Shown here: one piece after another, positions 13,792 to 19,947 of the stretch
How the letters are laid out: each line of letters opens with the position of its first letter
How positions within the stretch are numbered: the stretch's first letter is position 1
From: a virus
Length of the DNA stretch: 22,190 nucleotides
Virus record (IMG/VR): IMGVR_UViG_3300049003_000003
Coordinates: 1 to 22,190 of that record
Strand: one strand, 5' to 3'
The notes under the pieces: generated by a model
Databases searched by the model: none
Seen by the model: only the letters and a program-made list of their open reading frames with translations
What the model was told of the DNA's origin: nothing
Translations under genes and position numbers: made by a program

Positions 13792-13961
13792 CGTCGTCCG
13801 CCCATCGTGCCCACGCGCTCGATCCGCCACTGCACGTCGGTCGCCTGCCGCCGTCGCAGCCACCACGCGCCGATGCGGGTGCGGGTCAGCAGGGTGCGTG
13901 CCGGCAGCCACCACCACTGGCCCTCGCGGAAGCGGAAGGCGTCGAGCTGGTAGCGGATCAC
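13788..13961 (-). CDS. Trp/Arg-rich 57-residue protein
   Basis: This gene was found by reading the overlaps. GTG at 13961 overlaps the upstream stop (GTGA) and its own TGA overlaps the next GTG. The protein (RYQLDAFRFREGQWWWLP, then TRIGAWWLRRRQATDVQWRI) has six Trp and many Arg, arranged as amphipathic beta strands or helices. It has no cysteines. Codon use is GC-rich, as in its neighbours. A peripheral membrane or nucleic-acid role can be imagined but nothing shows it. Confidence 0.68.
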   Translation of the reverse strand: MIRYQLDAFRFREGQWWWLPARTLLTRTRIGAWWLRRRQATDVQWRIERVGTMGGRR

Positions 13962-14197
13962 CGGTCGGCCTGGGCTCGGTACGCGGCGACGGCGGCGACA
14001 GCGAGAGTGCGGAGACGTGCCTGCTGTTCGATGAACGCACGGAGCGGGCTACCCCAGTCGTCAGGGTGACGACCTTCCGCAACCCACAGCGCCCGCGCCA
14101 CCACCTCCACGACCCGTTCCTCGTCGAAGATCCCGAAGCGGTCGAAGCGTGCGCGGAACTCGGCGTCGCTGGCGTCGGTCCGGTCGGTGACGGTCAT
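13958..14197 (-). CDS. hypothetical helical protein, 79 residues
   Basis: This soluble protein contains SDAEFRARFDRFGIFDEERV, then EVVARALWVAEGRHPDDWGS and RAFIEQQARLRTLAVAAVAA. Its middle (ALWVAEGRHPDDW) is a pattern I have seen in actinophage small proteins, without a known role. ATG at 14197 has GGAGGTG 8 nt upstream; the frame to 14449 is not used. Overlaps are 4 nt on both sides. Confidence 0.72.
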   Translation of the reverse strand: MTVTDRTDASDAEFRARFDRFGIFDEERVVEVVARALWVAEGRHPDDWGSPLRAFIEQQARLRTLAVAAVAAYRAQADR

Positions 14198-14319
14198 CGG
14201 AGCCACCTCCGCCACCAGGGGAGCCATGCGGGGGTCTTGGCTCGTCGGCCCATCCGGCAGAGCTGGAGCGGGTAGCCGGACCCGTGAGGGTGCCCGCTGT
14301 TGCGACATACCGTGGTCAT
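14194..14319 (-). CDS. 41-residue basic microprotein
   Basis: MTTVCRNSGHPHGSGYPLQL is followed by CRMGRRAKTPAWLPWWRRWL. C5, H10, H12 and C21 could hold one zinc; the Trp/Arg-rich end may contact membrane or nucleic acid. ATG at 14319 has a GAGG SD about 9 nt upstream and overlaps its upstream neighbour's stop by 4 nt; its own TGA overlaps the next ATG. No family recognised. Confidence 0.62.
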   Translation of the reverse strand: MTTVCRNSGHPHGSGYPLQLCRMGRRAKTPAWLPWWRRWLR

Positions 14320-14522
14320 CGGGTGGCCTCGGTGTCCCAGATGACGAGCGGGTGGCGCATGTGCTGCCCGTACATCTGTCGTCCGCCGTTCCAACGCGCG
14401 GCATCGACTGGCCGGTCTTCGCGGAAGAGGCCCTCGGACTCCGCGCCAAGGATTTGGCAGGGGGCGTTGAGCACGGTCCAGGGCTGGCCGTCTGCGTCTA
14501 GAACTCGATCGCCGATCTTCAT
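14316..14522 (-). CDS. small beta-rich protein, unknown
   Basis: This 68-residue protein starts MKIGDRVLDADGQPWTVLNA, an SH3-like opening strand pattern, and ends MRHPLVIWDTEATR. The opening resembles small phage accessory proteins that bind proteins or DNA, but no family is assigned. ATG at 14522 has AAGGAG 9 nt upstream and overlaps the previous stop (ATGA). Confidence 0.7.
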   Translation of the reverse strand: MKIGDRVLDADGQPWTVLNAPCQILGAESEGLFREDRPVDAARWNGGRQMYGQHMRHPLVIWDTEATR

Positions 14523-14665
14523 GCCTTCTGCTCCTTCTGTCGGAGTGCGTCTTCGAGCAGCCGCCGCGCGGCAGCTCTTCCTTCGGGTGTGGACGACGGC
14601 CCAACCAGTGCCGGCGGGGGTGGTTCGGTGGTGGCGAGCCAGTCGGCGAAGTCGATGACGGTCAT
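14519..14665 (-). CDS. 48-residue protein after helicase
   Basis: This gene was found by reading the overlaps. It reads MTVIDFADWLATTEPPPPAL, then VGPSSTPEGRAAARRLLEDA and LRQKEQKA. It consists of a short N-terminal helix, a Pro-rich linker and a charged C-terminal helix. ATG at 14665 overlaps the helicase stop (ATGA), and its TGA overlaps the next ATG. A helicase partner is conceivable from position only. Confidence 0.68.
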   Translation of the reverse strand: MTVIDFADWLATTEPPPPALVGPSSTPEGRAAARRLLEDALRQKEQKA

Positions 14666-15903
14666 GCCGCACGTCCCGAGAACGTGGGCGGCTGGAATGC
14701 GAACCGGGCATCAGCGATCAGTTCCGTGGGCCAGTCCCGCTCGCCACGGGCACCACGCCACGGCACGACCTCGACGCGGCGGAACTCCTGCGCGTCGTCC
14801 GTCTTCGCGCGGCGCAGACCCATGCCGAACTCGGGCCAGCGCAGCCACAGCGACGAGCCGGTCGGTCGGACCGGTCGGTCGGTCATCGCGTTGGAGCCGT
14901 GGCCGGCGTGGGCCTCAAGCAGCAGCGCGCAGTTGCCGCGGGTGCGGATGAGGTCCAGGGCGACGGTGCAGGCGCGGGCCGTGGCCTCGTCGTTGGGGTT
15001 GTCGTTCATCAGCTTGTAGAGCGGGCCGATGATCAGGATGTCCGGCTGGCACATGGTCACGCGCTTCATCAGCCACGCCACGTTCGACGGCTCAGCAAGG
15101 TTGAGACCCTCGGGGCGGCGCTCGACGAACACCCGGTCGGCGACGTCGTGACGGGCCGACTTGACCTTCGCGGAGTCGACCATCTTGCGGATCGTCTGGC
15201 GCATGATCTGCGCCGGGTTCTCCAGGTCGACGAGCAGCACGGTGCGCGGCTCGATCGGCGCGTAGGTGAACGGGTCCAGGCCGGCAGCGGCGCAGACCGC
15301 GATCTGGCGCAGCAGCATCATCTTCCCGAGCCCCTCGGCGCCGGTGAGGATCATGCGGTCTTCGCGGGCGAGCAGGCCGGGGATCACCCAATCCTCAGGC
15401 TGGTCCTCCTCGCCGAGGAAGTCGGTCAGGGTGGGCACCGTGACGTTGCCGGTGATCAGTTCGGCCTCGGTGACGTCGGCGAGCTGGGCTTGCGTCTCGG
15501 TGGTGACGGCGAGCGGCTCACAGGTGTCGTTGTTGGCCTGCTGGACGAGGCGGGTGCCGATCTCGACGAGTTCGCGGCGCGTGGCGTGACGCCGGATGTC
15601 CTCGGCGAGCAGCGGCGCTGACGCGGGGACCTCGACCTGCTGGATGAGTTCGAACAGGTAGGGGCCGCCGCCGATCTTGCCGAGCGTCCCGTCAGCGGTG
15701 GCCGCGGTGAGGACCGCCGTGGCGTGCATCGGTTCGCCGGCCAGGAAGCGGCGGTGCAGGACGGCAGCCAGGAAAGCGTGCGCCGGGTGATGGAAGTCGT
15801 CGGGGGAGATGACGGCGAACACACGCTCGGCCACGTTGGGCTGCTGCATGAGCGAGCCGAGGACCTGCTTCTCGGCGATCACGTTCTGGATGGGCGCGGT
15901 CAT
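14662..15903 (-). CDS. DnaB-N/RecA-fold replicative helicase
   Basis: This 413-residue protein is probably the phage replicative helicase. Residues about 7-110 are a DnaB N-terminal domain (EKQVLGSLMQQPNVAERVFA, then DDFHHPAHAFLAAVLHRRF). A RecA-fold domain of the RepA/AAA_25 type follows. Its Walker A reads GAEGLGKMM (188-196), with Lys194 kept but Met where Ser/Thr is expected. Walker B-like strands are TVLLVDLEN (D226) and PDILIIGPLYKL; LLLEAHAGHGS is the sensor loop. ATG at 15903 makes an ATGA overlap with the initiator gene; ATG at 15909 is an alternative. It follows the initiator, as in many phages. Confidence 0.85.
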   Translation of the reverse strand: MTAPIQNVIAEKQVLGSLMQQPNVAERVFAVISPDDFHHPAHAFLAAVLHRRFLAGEPMHATAVLTAATADGTLGKIGGGPYLFELIQQVEVPASAPLLAEDIRRHATRRELVEIGTRLVQQANNDTCEPLAVTTETQAQLADVTEAELITGNVTVPTLTDFLGEEDQPEDWVIPGLLAREDRMILTGAEGLGKMMLLRQIAVCAAAGLDPFTYAPIEPRTVLLVDLENPAQIMRQTIRKMVDSAKVKSARHDVADRVFVERRPEGLNLAEPSNVAWLMKRVTMCQPDILIIGPLYKLMNDNPNDEATARACTVALDLIRTRGNCALLLEAHAGHGSNAMTDRPVRPTGSSLWLRWPEFGMGLRRAKTDDAQEFRRVEVVPWRGARGERDWPTELIADARFAFQPPTFSGRAA

Positions 15904-16682
15904 CGCCATTCGACCTTCTGGCCCATGACGAACTCTTCAGGGTGGATCTCGCGCCACCGCTGCGCCGACTCGACCCAGAGCATCCGCTTCTTGCCCTCGT
16001 GCGGGTCAGCGGGGCGAAGCTGGTGCACGCTCGCCTCGTCTTCCCAGCGCCCGGCGTTGAGCCAGCTCGCGGGGAGCGGTCGGTACTGCGGGTCGGGGCT
16101 GAAGGCGTGGGCGGTGAGTCCGTCGAGGACTTCCTGGGGGTCGACCTTCTTGATGACCTTGTCCCACGCTTTGCGTGCTGCTGCCTTTGCCTCTCGCCGG
16201 GGGTACAGCTTCCAGAACTCATCGAAGAGGTCAGGCTCGGGAGAGATACGTAGTATCTCTTCTTTCTCTGCCTCTGTATCTGGTACGGCTTTGCTAGGCG
16301 TTTGCTTGGGCAAATCGCTAGCAACACCCCTAGCACTTGCTAGACCTTTTGCTTTGGCTTCGCCACCTCGTTTGCCAGCCTCACGACGGGCCGCCTTGAG
16401 CTGTCTTACCTGCTCAGCGCTCCGCTGGTGCTCCAGGTAGTCGTGCACCATGTAGCCGCTGTCGGCTACCTCGATCAGACCGGAAGTCGTCAGTGTCGCC
16501 CACACACGCGGCGGAGCCATTTTGCGTGCGACCGCAGACGAAATCTCTCCATCTGTCAGGTTGCGGGCGCAGTAGCAGAGCGCCTCGATGTAGGTGCGGA
16601 ACTCCTTATCCGAGAGGCCGGCCACTTTCGGGTGCTCGTCGAATCCGTCATGGAGCTTGACGTAGGTGCGGTCGTCAGCCAT
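15900..16682 (-). CDS. replication initiator / helicase-loader-like protein
   Basis: This 260-residue protein has the layout of phage initiators or DnaD/DnaT-like loaders. The N-terminal winged-helix-like domain (1-95) has LSDKEFRTYIEALCYCARNL and VWATLTTSGLIEVADSGYMV. A charged, low-complexity linker (about 100-150) follows. The C-terminal domain has LFDEFWKLYPRREAKAAARK and LPASWLNAGRWEDE, the typical loader signature. It would bind the origin and deliver the downstream helicase. The linker-coding DNA is clearly less GC-rich and contains repeats that may be the origin. ATG at 16682 has an AAGGCGG SD and forms TGATG with the GIY-YIG gene. Confidence 0.8.
   Translation of the reverse strand: MADDRTYVKLHDGFDEHPKVAGLSDKEFRTYIEALCYCARNLTDGEISSAVARKMAPPRVWATLTTSGLIEVADSGYMVHDYLEHQRSAEQVRQLKAARREAGKRGGEAKAKGLASARGVASDLPKQTPSKAVPDTEAEKEEILRISPEPDLFDEFWKLYPRREAKAAARKAWDKVIKKVDPQEVLDGLTAHAFSPDPQYRPLPASWLNAGRWEDEASVHQLRPADPHEGKKRMLWVESAQRWREIHPEEFVMGQKVEWR
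16242..16343. other. candidate replication origin inside the initiator gene
   Basis: Four copies of a CTAGCA(A/C) motif lie within 50 bp, two in each orientation (CTAG cores at 16294, 16318, 16330 and 16340). Beside them is a perfect inverted repeat AGAGATAC-gta-GTATCTCT (16242-16260), with an A/G-rich minus-strand stretch between. The segment is much less GC-rich than the window and encodes only the linker of the initiator. This is the lambda-O arrangement: iterons within the initiator gene. No experiment or search supports it yet. Confidence 0.45.
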
Positions 16683-17011
16683 CAGACGACCGCCTTCGGC
16701 CGCGCGATGTTGTAGACCGGAGACTCCGTAAGGATGGCTCGGATCTCGTGCTGGCGAGCGATCCCTTCGCCGCGGAAGCAGGTCACTCGTGCGCGGCGAA
16801 CCTCAGCCCACCAAGGCTTCCGACGGTGCTTGGCCCATCGAGACGCGATGTTGAAGGTGATCCCCACGTAGAGGAGGCGGCCTGCTCGGTCGTACAGGCG
16901 GTAGATCGACTCGTGCTGGTAGCCAGTGCTGCCGTTCTCGGTGTGGCAGCAGTACAGGGCTCGGCGGACGGTGACGCGCGGGATGATGAAGTCCTCGGTG
17001 CTGAGTTCCAT
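16682..17011 (-). CDS. GIY-YIG nuclease-like protein
   Basis: This 109-residue protein has a GIY-YIG fold. SIYRLYDRAGRLLYVGIT (35-52) supplies the two tyrosine-containing strands, with SIY and YVG in place of GIY and YIG. R58 (ASRWAKHRR), E89 (ARQHEIRAI) and N101 (VYNIARP) match the catalytic Arg, metal-binding Glu and conserved Asn. Stand-alone proteins of this size occur in phages as homing enzymes or DNA-repair nucleases; no DNA-binding extension is present. ATG at 17011 forms a TGATG overlap; the frame to 17179 overlaps the upstream gene and is not used. Confidence 0.82.
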   Translation of the reverse strand: MELSTEDFIIPRVTVRRALYCCHTENGSTGYQHESIYRLYDRAGRLLYVGITFNIASRWAKHRRKPWWAEVRRARVTCFRGEGIARQHEIRAILTESPVYNIARPKAVV

Positions 17012-17238
17012 CAGGCGGCGTCCTCGAGCAGCAACCACACGACGTGCGACTCGTCCAGCCCGCCGGCCAGCGCGATCTCGGCGTCGGTGAGGCCGTGGGT
17101 CCGGGCGCTCGAGCAGATGGAGCGCAGCGCGTTGACGGACTGCTGCCAGTGGACGGATGCGACGGCGACGGCGTTCCATGCCGCGTCGCGCACTTCATCG
17201 CGTGGGGTGTTGCCCGATTCGGGCTGGTCGTTCATCAT
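17011..17238 (-). CDS. small protein with HTH-like C terminus
   Basis: This 75-residue protein has an N-terminal helix (DEVRDAAWNAVAVASVHWQQ) and a C-terminal region LTDAEIALAGGLDESHVVWL that has the spacing of a helix-turn-helix. It may be a small DNA-binding regulator, but the HTH is short and unproven. ATG at 17238 makes an ATGA overlap; the second ATG at 17235 is an alternative. An AAAGG SD lies about 11 nt upstream. Confidence 0.65.
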   Translation of the reverse strand: MMNDQPESGNTPRDEVRDAAWNAVAVASVHWQQSVNALRSICSSARTHGLTDAEIALAGGLDESHVVWLLLEDAA

Positions 17239-17417
17239 GGAGTCGCTGCCTTTCCGGCGTAGTGGTCGAAGGTGGCGCGGCCTCGTCGTGTGTCAGCACG
17301 GCGGGGCCACTTCATTTTCCCGGTTGACCTGCGGTTTCGGTAGGCGAGATCGAAAGTCTGTTCGACCCCGCAATCGATCTGTCCCGCCGTGTCCACGTTG
17401 CTGCCAATGCGTCTCAC
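17235..17417 (-). CDS. small basic protein downstream of WhiB
   Basis: This is a 60-residue basic protein: RRIGSNVDTAGQIDCGVEQT, FDLAYRNRRSTGKMKWPRRA, then RGRATFDHYAGKAATP. No family is recognised; the charge suggests DNA or RNA contact. The open frame runs to 17786 but there it is a shadow of WhiB; GTG at 17417 has AAAGG 9 nt upstream and starts 49 nt past the WhiB stop. That SD lies in one arm of a small hairpin. Confidence 0.6.
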   Translation of the reverse strand: MRRIGSNVDTAGQIDCGVEQTFDLAYRNRRSTGKMKWPRRADTRRGRATFDHYAGKAATP

Positions 17418-17428
17418 TGCTCGTTCGC

Positions 17429-17449
17429 CTTTGTAGGGTTCCCACAAAG
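17429..17449 (-). promoter_or_regulatory. hairpin covering an SD sequence
   Basis: CTTTGT (17429-17434) and ACAAAG (17444-17449) form a 6-bp stem with a 9-nt loop. On the minus strand the 3' arm contains most of the AAAGG SD of the next gene. When folded it would hide that SD, so translation may depend on read-through from WhiB or on a trans factor. Confidence 0.4.
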
Positions 17450-17466
17450 AGCAGAAGGGCGGGCGC

Positions 17467-17958
17467 TCACGACGCCACCTGCTCCCGCGCCGGGCACGAC
17501 AGCCGCTTGTGCTTGGACATCGACGCCGGCAGCAGCAACGTCCCGCAGGCAGGGCAGGGGCGACGGTCAGCGGCGACGTAACGGCCCTCCACGAACGAGG
17601 CACACTGGTCGCACAGGGGCATGTAGCGCTTGCGGTGCACCTCCACGCCGACCGCCGTCCCGTGGGCCACGTTGTTGCGGACCGAACGGGGCAGGTCCAG
17701 CGTCGGGCGGACGGGGGTGATGCCGAGGCGGTCCGCGATGGCCTTCCGTTCCCGCTCGTCCGTTCCCGCCCACACGCCTTCCTCACCGCGGGTGACGGCC
17801 CACATGAGGCAGCCCTCGCGGTACTTGCACGGGTCGCACACCCGCTTGGCCTTCTCCAGCCGCTTCGGTGCGGACTTGCTGTCGGCGAACATCAGGTCCG
17901 GGTCAGCGGCGCACGGGGTGGTGACGTCGGACGGGATCGGGTACGGCGGGCGAGTCAC
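17467..17958 (-). CDS. WhiB-family transcriptional regulator with extra C-terminal zinc module
   Basis: This 163-residue protein is a WhiB-like iron-sulfur regulator. The four cluster ligands are C16, C41, C44 and C50 (CDPCKYREGC), followed by GVWAGTDERER (61-71), the WhiB turn, which binds the primary sigma factor, and a basic helix. Phage WhiB proteins are usually about 80-110 residues. Here a second module follows: AHGTAVGVEVHRKRY with LCDQC (C116, C119), CPAC (C135, C138) and HKRLSC, fitting a zinc ribbon. It probably alters host or phage transcription. GTG at 17958 has an AGGAGG SD 8 nt upstream and overlaps the previous stop (GTGA). Confidence 0.88.
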   Translation of the reverse strand: MTRPPYPIPSDVTTPCAADPDLMFADSKSAPKRLEKAKRVCDPCKYREGCLMWAVTRGEEGVWAGTDERERKAIADRLGITPVRPTLDLPRSVRNNVAHGTAVGVEVHRKRYMPLCDQCASFVEGRYVAADRRPCPACGTLLLPASMSKHKRLSCPAREQVAS

Positions 17959-18158
17959 GACTCGCCTCCTTTCGAGCAGGCGGTCAGGTACTCGCGGATG
18001 GCGCTGATCGGGATGCGGATAGCCGCGTCGCCGAATCGGTAGGACCGCAACTCACCGGACGCGATGGCCCGGTCGACGATGCCGCGGGAGACGCCGAGCA
18101 GACGTGCGGTCTGGATGATCGTGAGCTTCTGCTCGCGGATCGGGTCGGGGGCGGTCAT
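17955..18158 (-). CDS. excisionase/AlpA-like helix-turn-helix protein
   Basis: This 67-residue protein has a MerR/excisionase-type HTH: LTIIQTARLLGVSRGIVDRA followed by a wing IASGELRSYRFGDAAIRIPI and SAIREYL. Such proteins act as excisionases or small regulators. No integrase is in the window, so excision cannot be assumed. ATG at 18158 overlaps the methyltransferase stop (ATGA), and its TGA overlaps WhiB, which suggests the two regulators are made together. Confidence 0.82.
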   Translation of the reverse strand: MTAPDPIREQKLTIIQTARLLGVSRGIVDRAIASGELRSYRFGDAAIRIPISAIREYLTACSKGGES

Positions 18159-18880
18159 GCGGCTGCCACCGCCGATTCAGCAGCCATGATCAGTTCCCCG
18201 ATGCGCTGGGCGACTGCGGGAACCACGGCGTTTCCGATGGCCTTAAGTCGGTCCACCCGGCCGGGAGTCCCATAAGCCACTCCGTGAGGTCGGGACTCAG
18301 TGGCCCACGTCCGTCCCGATTCCTGGCAGCGTCCTTCATGTTCCAGTCCTTGCGCCGGCGTCCAAGAACCCCACCGCCGTTCGAGTCGGAGGCCCGGGGC
18401 GTGGGCCACTCCGAACAGGCGGGTACGTGTGTGTGGGGCTCCCACTGCACAAGCGCTGATGGTCCCGACGCGGACTCGATAGCCTCGTCGACCAAGGTCA
18501 GCGAGAACAGTTCCGAGTCCCTTGGTCCGCAGACCAGGCACGTTCTCGAACATGAACCATTCGGGTCGGAGTTCTCCGACAAGTCGGTCCACGTCGGGCC
18601 AGAGCCACCGCTCGTCGTCTTCTCCGAGTCGCTTGCCAGCATGTGAAGCCGGCTGACACGGGAAGCCCGCGGTGACGAGGTGGATCGGCGGGCGCTGTCG
18701 GGATCGCCACCAGTCGGCCGCTGTCTTGACGTCGTCATGCTTCGGTACCTCCGGCCAGTGCTTGGCCAGCACGCGCTGGCAGAAGGGGTCGCGTTCGACT
18801 TGTCCGACGGTGGTCATGCCAGCCCGCTCGAGGCCGAGGTCCAGGGCGCCGATACCGGAGCAGAGGGAGAGGACGTTCAC
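18155..18880 (-). CDS. DNA cytosine-C5 methyltransferase
   Basis: This 241-residue C5 methyltransferase transfers a methyl group from S-adenosylmethionine to cytosine. Motif I is LCSGIGALDLGLERAG (6-21), motif IV GFPCQP with catalytic C75, motif VI ENV (112-114), motif VIII RTRLFG (152-157) and motif X RLKAIGNAVVP. Motifs are in the usual order. The target-recognition region between VIII and X is only about 45 residues, shorter than in most such enzymes. GTG at 18880 has GAGGG 9 nt upstream and overlaps the zinc-ribbon stop (GTGA). It lacks a partner restriction gene. Confidence 0.9.
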   Translation of the reverse strand: MNVLSLCSGIGALDLGLERAGMTTVGQVERDPFCQRVLAKHWPEVPKHDDVKTAADWWRSRQRPPIHLVTAGFPCQPASHAGKRLGEDDERWLWPDVDRLVGELRPEWFMFENVPGLRTKGLGTVLADLGRRGYRVRVGTISACAVGAPHTRTRLFGVAHAPGLRLERRWGSWTPAQGLEHEGRCQESGRTWATESRPHGVAYGTPGRVDRLKAIGNAVVPAVAQRIGELIMAAESAVAAA

Positions 18881-19017
18881 GACGCCGCCCTCTTCCGCTC
18901 GTCCACACACACCGGGCACAGCGGCTGACTGGCGAGCGCCAGGTGGACGCCGCACGTCGTGCACCAGATGAGCGGGTGGTCGGACGGGCCGAGGGGGATC
19001 GGCGTGGGCGCGGTCAT
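18877..19017 (-). CDS. 46-residue zinc-ribbon protein
   Basis: HPLIWCTTCGVHLALASQPL leads to CPVCVDERKRAAS: two CxxC pairs 12 residues apart, a minimal zinc ribbon with a basic end. ATG at 19017 overlaps the VRR-NUC stop by 4 nt, and its end overlaps the methyltransferase start. Its place between nuclease and methyltransferase suggests an accessory to one of them, but that is inference. Confidence 0.72.
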   Translation of the reverse strand: MTAPTPIPLGPSDHPLIWCTTCGVHLALASQPLCPVCVDERKRAAS

Positions 19018-19319
19018 GCGACGGCCCTGCGCTCTTCCAGCAGCACGCGGCGAATGAGGCCGGTGTCCCAGTGCTGGGGCCGCCACACGTAGACCTCGTG
19101 GTGCACGCCGAGGTGGGTGAGCCACACGTCCTGTTCGGGCCGCAGCTTCCCCTTCTCCGACTTGAGTTCGATGAAGATGAGCCGGCCGGTGGTGGTGTGG
19201 ATCAGGACGAGGTCGGGGAAGCCTGCGCGGTTGCGGCGCGGGTCGTTGTCGTGGAAGTGCATGAACCCGGCCCAGCGGGCGAGGTCGATGACCATCTGTT
19301 GGAGCTGCGCCTCGGTCAT
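19014..19319 (-). CDS. VRR-NUC domain nuclease
   Basis: This 101-residue protein is a stand-alone VRR-NUC, a PD-(D/E)xK nuclease family. NRAGFPDLVLI (D36), LIFIELKSEKG (E51, K53) and LRPEQDVWLTHL (Q63) form the catalytic core, and the C-terminal strand VYVWRPQHWD completes the fold. Such phage proteins may act in recombination or on branched DNA. ATG at 19319 makes an ATGA overlap with the adenine methyltransferase gene. Confidence 0.87.
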   Translation of the reverse strand: MTEAQLQQMVIDLARWAGFMHFHDNDPRRNRAGFPDLVLIHTTTGRLIFIELKSEKGKLRPEQDVWLTHLGVHHEVYVWRPQHWDTGLIRRVLLEERRAVA

Positions 19320-19858
19320 CGGGACCACACCAGCAGGCAGCAACCGAACGGCGGGCGCTCGTTGGGCTTTACCTCAGTGGCGCCGGGCTTGATGAACCGC
19401 AGGCGACCGGGCAGGAACTGGACCGAGAGCGGCAAGTCCGGACGGTCCCGGAAAGGCTCGACGTACTCCTGCCACCAGGGCTGCTCGGGCCGGTTGGCGG
19501 GCAGAAGCATGACGATGCTCTCGACGGGATGCCGGGTGAGGCCCGGTACGTTCCCGAGGGGTTCCATTCGGTACCACTCGCGCCACGCCTTCTCGAGCCA
19601 GCGGTCGAGACCGGAGTACGGCGGGTTGCACCACACGGAGCCCATCCACGGCTGCAAGAGGCCATCGGCCAAGCGCGTGTAGTAGTCCGGCGTCTTGGCG
19701 TTGTGCGGGGCGGCGGCAACGTCGAGCGTGAAGTGGTACCGCTCGTTCAGCTCGTCCCAGAAGTCCTGCGGCGTGCCCCGGTCGTCGATCTCGTCATCGA
19801 CACCGTTGCGGGTCACCTGCTGCGGGTGGTTGTTGGCGCGGAATCCGACGAGGCTCAT
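19316..19858 (-). CDS. phage N6-adenine DNA methyltransferase (Dam-type)
   Basis: This 180-residue protein resembles the phage N-6-adenine methyltransferase family (PF05869 type). DDRGTPQDFWDELNERYHFT and LDVAAAPHNAKTPDYYT form the N-terminal part. WCNPPYSGLDRWLEKA carries the catalytic NPPY (78-81), and the later LLPANRPEQPWWQEYV and FLPGRLRFIKPG are typical of the family. It would methylate adenine in phage DNA, probably against host restriction. ATG at 19858 overlaps the microprotein stop (ATGA), which fixes the start; GTG at 19876 is not needed. Confidence 0.88.
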   Translation of the reverse strand: MSLVGFRANNHPQQVTRNGVDDEIDDRGTPQDFWDELNERYHFTLDVAAAPHNAKTPDYYTRLADGLLQPWMGSVWCNPPYSGLDRWLEKAWREWYRMEPLGNVPGLTRHPVESIVMLLPANRPEQPWWQEYVEPFRDRPDLPLSVQFLPGRLRFIKPGATEVKPNERPPFGCCLLVWSR

Positions 19859-19947
19859 GCCGTCCACGACTTCCACCGCAGCAGCCGTGCGACCGCCTCG
19901 GCGACGTAGGTGAGGGCCAGGATCAGCAGGGCCACCTCGGGGGTCAC
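19855..19947 (-). CDS. 30-residue membrane microprotein
   Basis: GTG at 19947 overlaps the stop of the upstream gene (GTGA), and its TGA overlaps the ATG of the adenine methyltransferase (ATGA). The peptide TPEVALLILALTYVAEAVAR has one short hydrophobic segment and a basic Trp-rich end (LLRWKSWTA). Overlap at both ends and full use of the gap argue for real translation. It could serve mainly to keep ribosomes moving, or be a small membrane effector. Confidence 0.6.
   Translation of the reverse strand: MTPEVALLILALTYVAEAVARLLRWKSWTA

Noticed and set aside
16748-17581. Plus-strand frame of 277 codons across the GIY-YIG to WhiB region
   Set aside because: It covers several well-supported minus-strand genes, has no SD and no family character.
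17509-18042. Plus-strand frame opposite WhiB and the HTH gene
   Set aside because: Both opposite genes have clear motifs; the frame has low-complexity composition.
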